NCBI RefSeq assembly: GCF_014635045.1
Contig: NZ_BMCF01000001.1
Location: forward strand, 604,567-653,419
Length of the DNA stretch: 48,853 nucleotides
Direction: 5' to 3'
DNA from: Staphylococcus nepalensis
GTDB lineage: Bacteria > Bacillota > Bacilli > Staphylococcales > Staphylococcaceae
Shown here: one piece after another, positions 20,601 to 26,227 of the stretch
Position numbering within the stretch: the first letter of the stretch is position 1
Layout: every line of letters starts with the position of its first letter
The notes under the pieces: model-generated
Seen by the model: the letters and a program-made list of their open reading frames with translations, nothing else
Told to the model about the DNA's origin: nothing
The model's database searches: none
Translations under genes and position numbers: made by a program

Positions 20601-23600
20601 ACTATCTTGATCATTTACTTCTGGTGCTGTTACTGAACCAACTTGGTTTATGCGTGTTTGTAACTCATCTTTGCCTGTCGTACCGTTTGGTACACTGTTC
20701 AATTTCGTCGAAGCATCTACTTTCGCTGTTTCTAATGTTTCGATTAATTTTTCTAACTCAGCTTTTTCATTTGGATTTACTAATCCATCCGATGTGATTT
20801 CTGCTAACTTATTATTGACGGCTTTCTTAGCTTCTTCCGCAGCTTGAATTGCTTGTTCTGCCCCTAATAATTGTTCTGTGTCTAACACGCCATTGCTATC
20901 TCGATCATTTACTTCTGGCGCTGTCACTGAGTCAATTTGTTTTAAGCGTGTTTGTAACTCATCTTTGCCTGTCGTACCGTTTGGTACACTGTTCAATTTC
21001 GCCGAAGCATCTACTTTCGCTGTTTCTAATGTTTCGATTAATTTTTCTAACTCAGCTTTTTCATTTGGATTTACTAATCCATCCGATGTGATTTCTGCTA
21101 ACTTATTATTGACGGCTTTTTTAGCTTCTTCTACTCTCGCAATTGCTTCTTCTGCCTCAGATAACTGCTCGGTATCTAAGACGCCGTTACTGTCTTGATC
21201 ATTTACTTTTGGTAATGTCACTGTGTCAATTTGATCTAAACGTGTTTGTAATCCGTCTTTACCTGTTGTACCGTCTGGTACACTATTCAATTTAGCTGCA
21301 GCTTCTACTTTAGCTGTTTCTAACGCTTCGATAAGTTGATCTAACTCGACTTTTTCTTCTGGATTAACTAATCCGTCCGATGTGATTTCAGTTAACTTGT
21401 TATCTACAGCTCTCTTATCTTGTTCCACTGCCGCAATTGCTTGTTCTGCCTCTGATAATTGTTCTGTATCTTTAACCCCATTACTATCTCGGTCATTTAC
21501 TTCCGGTGTTGTCACTGAACCAATTTGGTTTAAGCGTGTTTGTAACTCCGCTTTGCCCGGTGTCCCATTAGGCACACTATTTAACTTCTCTAATGCAGTT
21601 GATTTAGCTGTTTCTAATACTTGATTTAACCTATCTATTTCTGCCTTTTCACTTGGATTAACTAAGCTGTCATTAGTCACTTCCGCTACCTTTTGAGCCA
21701 CATTTCGTCTGGCTTGTTCTGCTGCTTGAATGGCCTGTTCCGCTTGTAATAATTGTTCCGTATCCAAGACTCCGTTACTATCTCTATCATTTACTTCTGG
21801 TAAAGTTACTGTGTCAATTCGACCTAAGCGTGTTTGTAACTCACCTTTACCTGTCATATTATTTGGTACGTTGTTGATTTTCTCTGCAGCTGTGCTTTTA
21901 ACTATCTGTAAATCATTATTTAATTTATCTACTAGGGCTTTCTCACTTGGTGTAATTAACCTATCTTTTGTTACTTCTTCCAGTTTTTGATTTACATCAC
22001 GTTTAGCTTGTTCTGCTGCTTGGACAGCTTGACTGGCTTGTGACAGTTGTTCTGTATCAAGAACTCCATTACTATCTACATCATTTACTTCTGGTAATGT
22101 CACTGTGTCAATTTTTTCTAATTTTTTCTGAAGTTTAATTTTATCTTTAATACCCTCTGGTAAGTTATTTACTTTTTCACTAGCTGTAGTCTTAGCCACT
22201 TTTAGTGCTTTATTTAAGCGGTCTATTTCGTTCTTCTCGTTTGGATTTATCAAACCATCTCTTGTTACTTCTACCAGCTTTTGGTCTACAGTTTGTTTTG
22301 CTTGTTCAGCCTTTTGGACAGCTTGTGCCGCTTCTGATAATTGAATATCATCTGCTACACCATTACTATCTAAATCATTCACTTTAGGTGAATTTACTGT
22401 GCCGATTTGGTCTAACCTACCTTGTAACTGATTTTTACCCGCTGTGCCGCTTAACACACCATTTAATTTAGTTATAGCTATTTGTTTTGCTTCTTCTAGG
22501 GCGTGGTTTGCTTCATCTACTTTTCGTTTCTCTGCAGGACTTACAGCTCCATCTGCTAATACTTTTGACAATTGTTGCTCAGCATATTGTTTTGCTTGTT
22601 CCGCTGTTTGTATTGCTTCTTCAGCCTTTTTTTTCTTAGATTTAGTTAAAGCTTTATTAATCCTTGTAGCTACATCATCGATATCGACAGACTGGTTTGT
22701 TATATTCACGCCTCTAAGCACATGAGGATCTATTGTATCACTAAGTATATATCCAAATAGTTTATCTTTCTTAACATCTATATAATGGTTAGCATCAAAC
22801 GATATATAGAATTTAACTGTACCACCAGACCCGCCACCAGTATTTGGATTACCGTTAGAACCACTATGTGGACGTGTATATGAATAGTAACCTAAATGGT
22901 CTTGTTCTAACATCACTCTTTGTCTACCTTCATATTCAGCAAAAACTTTTTTAATTTTTTTATTTAAACTTTCATTTGGCCTTATAGCATAATTTTCAAA
23001 TCGGTAAGTACCTCGACCTTTTTCTTTAGATAAAACCATAGTCGCAATGAGCACATCACCATCGTCATAAAAAATATCATCTTGAACTATACCAAAATGA
23101 TTTTTCGTCACGTCAGATTGGTTCGTAAATGTATAAACAGCGCGATAATCGTCATTATTTCTGTTCAAAGTCAAGTCTTTCATTTTATACAATAATTGAT
23201 TGATATTATTGGCTTGGTATGCGTTAAGCTTTTTATTAGTAGCTATTCCATAATTACCGTTAAAAATAGCATCGTAAGAAAATTTATTGTTTTTAAGTAC
23301 GGTTTGCCTAATGATATTTCTTAAAAATAACTTTCTTTCTTCTTCAGTTAACTCATTTCTATTTTTTTCAACCTCTCTTATAGCTGTTGTAATAAAATCA
23401 CCTGCTTGTACAGAGGTGTAATTCAACTTAGGATTGTAGACTATTTTTCGTATATTGTTAAAGTATAATAATCTATCCAAACTTCTAGCAACTCGTGATT
23501 TGGGTTTGTTTGGATATTGTTGTTTTATATTTTCTTTATTTGTTTTAATATTTTTATTTATAGTTGTTTCTTCAGCGTTTTTAAAACTCATAACTTTTGC

Positions 23601-24272
23601 ACTTGAATTTGTAAAATTCACATTTTGTTTACTGGTATTTTCCTCTGTATTATTACGATCATTAGTTTCAATGTCGCTTTTTATTGAGACGTTAGGCTTT
23701 ACGGCTGATGTTTTTTCTATTTCGTTATCGTTTGACAATATATTATTTTCTTTATCATTTAATAATTTGTTTGTTTGTTTAAAATTACTTTCAGATGAAC
23801 TTTTAATTTGTTTTTCTGTTTGAACATCATCACCTGTTTTATTTTCTTGTGGTTTTATATCATTTTGATGTTGGTTTTGTTCAATTTGAGGCTTATTATG
23901 TACAATATTTGGGTCTTCTATATTTACTTTTTGGTCTTCTGCATCTTCTTTGTTAGGAATGTTATGAGGTACATTTTTAGATATATTATTATTCGATTCC
24001 TGGCTAATCGATGCGCTCTCACTTTCATTATGTGTTTGACTATTAATAAGAGTGTTGTTCTCCTCATTTTTATCTGGGTTAACTTGTTTATCTATGTTAT
24101 CTATATCATTTAATGCTGACTTATCTTCACTTTCCAACATGTCTGCTTGTGCTTCTCCACTTTGGCTAAAAATCAATATACTGCCTAAAAGTATTGAAGC
24201 AGTTCCAATATTGAATTTCCGTATAGAATATCTGTTGTTTCTTCTTGCAATGTATTCTTTAAATATTCTCAT
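11676..24272 (-). CDS. Giant LPXTG wall-anchored protein with 98-residue repeats
   Basis: This is a 4,198-residue protein. Residues 1-43 are a YSIRK signal peptide (YSIRKFNIGTAS, cleavage after AQA). A low-complexity Asn/Glu/Lys-rich linker runs to about 265. A unique domain (about 265-540) with a Gly/Asn-rich hinge (SGSNGNPNTGGGSGG) resembles no family I know. From about 545 to 4070 the protein is a helical repeat: a long helix with AEQAIEAVEEAK, the turn SDGLVNPSEK, a second helix ELDQLIEALETAKAEA, the segment GTTGKDELQTRLDQI, and a calcium-type loop VNDQDSNGVLDTEQL. The sorting signal is LPNTG at 4158-4162, then a hydrophobic helix and RKRQAKKK. The repeats resemble modules annotated as GA-like domains; they are not the DUF1542 or FIVAR repeats of SasC or Ebh. 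It is probably a long rod-like adhesin. The frame is intact and the gene stands alone. The start has GGAG 12 bases upstream, a long spacing. Confidence 0.85.
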   Translation of the reverse strand: MRIFKEYIARRNNRYSIRKFNIGTASILLGSILIFSQSGEAQADMLESEDKSALNDIDNIDKQVNPDKNEENNTLINSQTHNESESASISQESNNNISKNVPHNIPNKEDAEDQKVNIEDPNIVHNKPQIEQNQHQNDIKPQENKTGDDVQTEKQIKSSSESNFKQTNKLLNDKENNILSNDNEIEKTSAVKPNVSIKSDIETNDRNNTEENTSKQNVNFTNSSAKVMSFKNAEETTINKNIKTNKENIKQQYPNKPKSRVARSLDRLLYFNNIRKIVYNPKLNYTSVQAGDFITTAIREVEKNRNELTEEERKLFLRNIIRQTVLKNNKFSYDAIFNGNYGIATNKKLNAYQANNINQLLYKMKDLTLNRNNDDYRAVYTFTNQSDVTKNHFGIVQDDIFYDDGDVLIATMVLSKEKGRGTYRFENYAIRPNESLNKKIKKVFAEYEGRQRVMLEQDHLGYYSYTRPHSGSNGNPNTGGGSGGTVKFYISFDANHYIDVKKDKLFGYILSDTIDPHVLRGVNITNQSVDIDDVATRINKALTKSKKKKAEEAIQTAEQAKQYAEQQLSKVLADGAVSPAEKRKVDEANHALEEAKQIAITKLNGVLSGTAGKNQLQGRLDQIGTVNSPKVNDLDSNGVADDIQLSEAAQAVQKAEQAKQTVDQKLVEVTRDGLINPNEKNEIDRLNKALKVAKTTASEKVNNLPEGIKDKIKLQKKLEKIDTVTLPEVNDVDSNGVLDTEQLSQASQAVQAAEQAKRDVNQKLEEVTKDRLITPSEKALVDKLNNDLQIVKSTAAEKINNVPNNMTGKGELQTRLGRIDTVTLPEVNDRDSNGVLDTEQLLQAEQAIQAAEQARRNVAQKVAEVTNDSLVNPSEKAEIDRLNQVLETAKSTALEKLNSVPNGTPGKAELQTRLNQIGSVTTPEVNDRDSNGVKDTEQLSEAEQAIAAVEQDKRAVDNKLTEITSDGLVNPEEKVELDQLIEALETAKVEAAAKLNSVPDGTTGKDGLQTRLDQIDTVTLPKVNDQDSNGVLDTEQLSEAEEAIARVEEAKKAVNNKLAEITSDGLVNPNEKAELEKLIETLETAKVDASAKLNSVPNGTTGKDELQTRLKQIDSVTAPEVNDRDSNGVLDTEQLLGAEQAIQAAEEAKKAVNNKLAEITSDGLVNPNEKAELEKLIETLETAKVDASTKLNSVPNGTTGKDELQTRINQVGSVTAPEVNDQDSNGVLDTEQLSEAEQAIQAAEEAKKIAANKLTEIMSDDLVNSGEKFELDQLVEALETAKTNASEKLNNVPDSTTGKDELQSRLDQIGSVTIPEVNDRDSNGVLDTEQLSEAEQAIEAVEEAKKAAANKLTEITSDSLVNPEEKAELDKLIEALETAKAEASAKLNSVPTGTTGKAELQTRLDQIDSVTAPEVNDQDGNGVLDTEQLSEAEQAIEAVEQTKSAVANKLTEITSDGLVNPSEKAELDQLIGALETAKAEASAKLNSVPNGTTGKDELQTRLNQIDSVIPPEVNDQDGNGVLDTEQLSEAEQAIVGVEQSKQAVDNKLSEITSDSLVNPEEKAELEQLIEALETAKVEASTKLNNVPNGTPGKEELQTRLNQVGSVTAPEVNDQDGNGVLDTKQLSEAEQAIEAVEEAKKAVDNKLAEITSDNLVNPSEKAELDQLIEALETAKAEASAKLNNVPNGTTGKGELQSRLDQIDSVISPEVNDQDGNGVLDTKQLSEAEQAIVGVEQSKQAVDNKLSEITSDSLVNPEEKAELEELIEVLETAKVNASEKLNNVPNGTTGKDGLQTRLGEIGSVTTPEVNDRDSNGVLDTEQLSGAEEAIAAVEEAKKAVDNKLAEITSDSLVNPSEKAELDQLVEALETAKAEAAAKLNSVPNGTTGKGELQSRLDQIDSVISPEVNDQDANGVLDTEQLSKAEEAITAVEEAKKAVDNKLAEITSDNLVNPSEKAELEELIEVLETAKVNASEKLNNVPNGTTGKDGLQTRLGKIGSVTTPEVNDRDSNGVKDTEQLSEASQAITAVEEAKKAAANKLSEITSDNLVNPSEKAELEELIEVLETAKVNASEKLNNIPGGTTGKDELQSRLDQIGSVTSPEINDRDSNGVLDTEQLSEAEQAIEAAEQARQAADNKLTEITADGLINPDEKAELDGLIEALETAKTNALEKLNNVPDGTTGKDALQTRLDQIYSVNFPEVNDQDGNGVLDTEQLSEVEQAIAAVEQAKKAVDNKLAETTSDNLVNPSEKAELDQLVEALETAKAEAVAKLNSVPDGTTGKDGLQPRLDQIGSVTLPEVNDQDGNGVLDTEQLSKAEQAIEAAEQAKNAVDNKLSEITSDGLINPSEKDELDQLIETLETAKAEASAKLNSVPDSTTGKDGLQTRLDQIGSVTAPEVNDQDGDGVLDTEQLSEAEQAIAAVEQAKKVAANKLSEITSDNLVNPSEKAELEKLIETLEIAKTNASEKLNNVPDGTTGKDGLQTRLDQIGPVTLPEVNDQDSNGVLDTEQLSKAEEAITAVERAKKAVDNKLSEITEDGLVNPSEKAELEKLIETLEIAKINASEKLNNVPDGTTGKDGLQTRLDQIDSVTLPEVNDQDANGVLDTEQLSKAEEVITAAERAKKAVDNKLTEITPDGLVNPSEKAELDQLIEALETAKAEASAKLNSVPNGTTGKGELQSRLDQIDSVISPEVNDQDANGVLDTEQLSKAEEAIAAVEQAKKVAANKLSEITSDNLVNPSEKAELEKLIETLEIAKTNASEKLNNVPDGTTGKDGLQTRLDQIDTVTSPEINDQDSNGVLDTEQLSKAEQAIEAVEEAKKAVDNKLAEITSDNLVNPSEKAELDQLIEALETAKAEASAKLNSVPNGTTGKGELQTRLDQIVSVTAPEVNDRDSNGVLDTDQLSEAEEAIEAMEQAKNAVDNKLSEITSDGLINPSEKDELDQLIETLETAKAEASAKLNSVPDGTTGKDGLQTRLDQIGSVTAPEVNDQDGDGVLDTEQLSEAEQAIAAVERAKKAVDNKLSEITEDGLVNPSEKAELDQLIGALETAKAEASTKLNNVPNGTTGKDGLQTRLGEIGSVTTPEVNDQDSNGVLDTEQLSEAEEAIEAVEEAKKVVDNKLTEITSDGLINPEEKSELEKLIEVLETAKTNASEKFNNVPDGTTGKDELQTRLAQIDSVTAPEVNDQDANGALDTEQLSKAEEAIAAVEEAKKTVDNKLSEVTSDGLVNPSEKAELDQLIEALETAKTNASEKLNNVPDSTTGKDELQSRLDQIGSVTIPEVNDRDSNGVLDTEQLSEAEQAIAAVEQAKQDVNNKLSEVTFDGLVNPSEKAELNQLIEALETAKVEASTKLNNVPDGITDKDALQTRLDQIGSVSLPEVNDQDSNGVLDTEQLSEAEQTIAAVEQAKKAVDNKLSEITLDGLINPEEKFELDQLIETLEIAKAEASAKLNNVPNGTTGKDVLQTRLDQIGTVTSPEVNDRDSNGVLDTEQLSEAAQAIEAAEQAKQDADNKLSEITADNLINPSEKVGLDKLIEALETAKADALTKLNNVPNGTTGKAELQTRLDQIGTVTILEVNDQDSNGVLDTEQLSEAEEAITALEEAKKAVDNKLAEVTSDNLVNPSEKAELEQLIEALETAKAEASAKLNNVPNGTPGKDGLQTRLDQIVSVTAPEVNDRDSNGVLDTEQLSEAEQAIVGVEQAKQAVDNKLAEVTSDNLVNPSEKAELNQLIEALETAKAEASTKLTNIPTGTAGKAELQTRLDQIDSVTAPEVNDRDSNGVLDTEQLSEAEQAIEAVEEAKKVVDNKLVEITADGLVNPNEKAELDKLIKALETAKAEASTKLNSVPNGTAGKVALQTRLNQIDSVAAPEINDRDSNGVLDTEQLSEAEQAIVVVEESKKAADNKLAEITSDNLVNPSEKAELDQLIEALETAKAEASTKLNNVPTGTTGKDGLQTRLDQIGTVTSPEINDQDGNGVLDTEQLSEAEQAIEAVEQAKIAADNKLVEITADGLVNPDEKAELDQLIEALKTAKANASEKLNNVPDGTAGKGDLQKRLDQINLVTSSSINDKDGNGILDIQSSNIKGQNHAKVNKHLDNTIKNSNSHNLINKNVKVQNLNDKDNTLLNERLHTGLQQLNIVTDHLQIMKNETNESSEHSMNSLTHLPNTGGKNKDSWIFGTLLGAIGSMMILRKRQAKKKGTEKNS
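12058..22480 (-). repeat. Tandem 294-bp (98-residue) repeat array, 36 loops
   Basis: I count 36 copies of the loop (V/I)ND-x-D-x-(N/D)-G. The first (plus-strand 22371-22380) and last (12081-12090) anchor points are 10,290 bp apart, which equals exactly 35 x 294. The edge units (the first and last one or two) are the most diverged; the central ones are very similar. Adenine/thymine wobble differences are frequent, so the copies are not all recent. Confidence 0.93.
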
Positions 24273-24455
24273 AGGTATTTAATACTCCTTTTAATTAGTA
24301 AATTACCATCGCGTTTAATTCAATAGAACGCAATAAAAATTTCTAAAACAATTATAATTTGTTATTTTAATAGCTCATACTACTCGAATTATCTTAGTAA
24401 AAAAGTAAAGTATTTTAGTAAAATTTCGCTACTTTAATACGATATAAAATTGGAC

Positions 24456-24505
24456 ATAAAAAAGCGCATATAACACCAAATTAAACTTTTGGTTTCATAT
24501 ACGCT
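24456..24505 (-). terminator. Rho-independent terminator of the choloylglycine-hydrolase gene
   Basis: On the minus strand a long interrupted stem (24488-24505 with 24463-24480; AGCGTATAT...ACCAAA against TTTGGT...ATATGCGCT) is followed by TTTTTT. The rest of the 295-base spacer 24273-24567 is AT-rich and must hold the promoter of the giant surface-protein gene, which I cannot place with confidence. Confidence 0.75.
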
Positions 24506-24567
24506 CAAATAAATAATTAAATTTTTCATAATGCTATAAGGTAGGTAAAAGTAGATTAACTTATAAG

Positions 24568-25551
24568 TTAACTTAATTTATTAACTATTAATCCTTTTAT
24601 TGGTTCAAAAATTGTCATTTCTTTCTTATCCAATAATGCTTCTGTTAACTGTACTTCTGTGATTTGGTTGGTATCATACCATTTAATAAAAAATGTGCGT
24701 GTCGTTAAATTGAGTACTGTTTGGTATAAAGTATAATGTAGACCCTCGTCTTCATCTCTGACAGCACCTTTAGGTATACTCATTATCTCTAATAATTTAA
24801 ACGCATTTAATATATCATTTTCTGAGCTGTTATCTTCTTCTAGGTAGTTTTTTAAATACGCGATACGGACAAAACGTTCAGCTGAAGTATAACCACCTGG
24901 TAAACCAAATGTCCCGCCCTCATTTCCTAGCGATTTTAAAGCGATGTTTGCAAATTTTTCTTCTTTAGGTTTTTGAGGTGAAATGTTTATGTAATTCTTC
25001 AAATTTTCATAATGCCAATTTAAATCTGGATTATTAGTTAATACAGCTACTGGGTTAGCGTTGATTACTATGCGTCCTTCATTAAAGGTTAGCTCCACTG
25101 TTTTGCCAGTATCATCAGAAATATGATAATGAAGTGGAGGAACTTCTGATATGTCATTTAATGTATGTGCTACCACATTAACTGATTTTGCATTTTCTAT
25201 TAGATCTTCAATATTTTGGTTGTATCCTAAAATCCAATTAATCACTTCATTTTGAGCAATATTCATATAACCTTCTTTAATCTCGCTTGCATAAGAAGCA
25301 TAACCTCTAAAATATTGAACCGACGCACCGACTCCATGTTCATTAACGCCATCTCCAAATAAAAATCCTTCCATATCACTGCCTGAACCTACGAACCCAT
25401 ATAATGTCTCACCTTTATAATCAACACGTGATTCCCAATAATAATGACGTGGTTGTACTGCTGGGTTACCTTTTAATTGATAAACAAAATCCATGGTGCG
25501 AGCTAATATAGCTTGATTATTTTTTGAAAAAAATGAAAAACCTGTACACAT
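24568..25551 (-). CDS. Choloylglycine hydrolase / penicillin V acylase family enzyme
   Basis: This 327-residue Ntn-hydrolase begins MCTGF, so Cys2 becomes the N-terminal nucleophile after Met removal. Other family residues are Arg18 and Asp21 (ARTMD), the LTNNP segment (Asn173-Asn174) and the Arg in SAERFVR. Relatives hydrolyse linear amides: conjugated bile salts, penicillin V or N-acyl-homoserine lactones. There is no signal peptide, so it is cytoplasmic, as expected for Gram-positive members. The length matches the family (about 320-330). It is monocistronic, with AAAGGAG upstream, a palindrome in the leader and a terminator downstream. Bile salt versus other amide specificity cannot be decided by eye. 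Confidence 0.88.
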   Translation of the reverse strand: MCTGFSFFSKNNQAILARTMDFVYQLKGNPAVQPRHYYWESRVDYKGETLYGFVGSGSDMEGFLFGDGVNEHGVGASVQYFRGYASYASEIKEGYMNIAQNEVINWILGYNQNIEDLIENAKSVNVVAHTLNDISEVPPLHYHISDDTGKTVELTFNEGRIVINANPVAVLTNNPDLNWHYENLKNYINISPQKPKEEKFANIALKSLGNEGGTFGLPGGYTSAERFVRIAYLKNYLEEDNSSENDILNAFKLLEIMSIPKGAVRDEDEGLHYTLYQTVLNLTTRTFFIKWYDTNQITEVQLTEALLDKKEMTIFEPIKGLIVNKLS

Positions 25552-25581
25552 CTGTAATTGCTCCTTTATTTAAATATACTT

Positions 25582-25602
25582 AAATATGATGAAATCATAT
25601 TT
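25582..25602. promoter_or_regulatory. Palindrome in the leader of the choloylglycine-hydrolase gene
   Basis: Perfect 8-bp arms, AAATATGA (25582-25589) and TCATATTT (25595-25602), flank a 5-base centre, 31 bases upstream of the start codon. There is no U-run, so an operator is more likely than a terminator. The regulator is unknown. Confidence 0.45.
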
Positions 25603-25696
25603 TAACGTTAACTAAGATTTTAATTAAATTTAATTTATATTAATAGCAATTCGCTTACATAATAAAAGAGACAGCTCGCATAGAAATAAACGCTTA

Positions 25697-26227
25697 TCAT
25701 GTATATTCAACAACTTTATTATTTTCTAATGATTTATGTACATCTATAATACGCTGATTTAAAGAACCTTTGTAAGGTAAGTTAGGCTTATATAAATGAT
25801 TAATAAAAGGGCCGTCGATAAGCACATCTATATTTTTTAAAAATTCAATTCTTAAAGTTTGATCATTTGCTAAATATTCAAATAAAAATCCAGTCCATAC
25901 CCATAATGTTTTACTATCACCAAAACGTTTTCGAAATGCTTGCGCACAAGTAAGTGTGACATCTAAATTACAAAATGGCTCGCCACCTAAAATACTCAAT
26001 CCTTCTATATAATCTGGCTCACAATTTTTCAAAATTTCATTTAAAGTTTCATTGTTAAATCGTTCTCCATATTTAAAGTTTTGCGCTGCTTTATTGTAAC
26101 AATTTAAACATGCGAATGGACATCCTGAAACATACAAACTACATCTAACGCCTTCGCCGTCTACGAAACTTTGTCTTTCTATTTTTGCTATATAACCTTG
26201 GCCTTGTGTAATATTTAAAATCGTCAT
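25697..26227 (-). CDS. nrdG: Anaerobic ribonucleotide reductase activating protein NrdG
   Basis: This radical-SAM enzyme installs the glycyl radical on NrdD. An open frame begins at 26263, but the ATG at 26227 overlaps the nrdD stop as ATGA and gives 176 residues, the usual size; the longer start would overlap nrdD by 40 bases. The 4Fe-4S motif CPFACLNC (Cys36, Cys40, Cys43; CxxxCxxC) is complete. Further family landmarks are FVDGEGVRCS, LSILGGEPF (SAM-binding GGEP) and the C-terminal PNLPYKGSLNQRIIDV. The overlap suggests translational coupling to nrdD. It acts in the cytoplasm under anaerobiosis. Confidence 0.95.
   Translation of the reverse strand: MTILNITQGQGYIAKIERQSFVDGEGVRCSLYVSGCPFACLNCYNKAAQNFKYGERFNNETLNEILKNCEPDYIEGLSILGGEPFCNLDVTLTCAQAFRKRFGDSKTLWVWTGFLFEYLANDQTLRIEFLKNIDVLIDGPFINHLYKPNLPYKGSLNQRIIDVHKSLENNKVVEYT

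Noticed and set aside
12302..22725. Many plus-strand open frames of 60-230 codons across the giant gene (recurring SDNCSVSKTPLLSRS-like peptide)
   Set aside because: They are antisense shadows of the 294-bp repeat: since the period is a multiple of three, any stop-free antisense frame stays open in all copies. They have no ribosome-binding sites.
11676..24272. The giant protein as Ebh, SasC or FmtB
   Set aside because: The 98-residue unit with a DxDxNG loop is not the FIVAR or DUF1542 repeat of those proteins, and the protein has an LPXTG sorting signal, which Ebh lacks.
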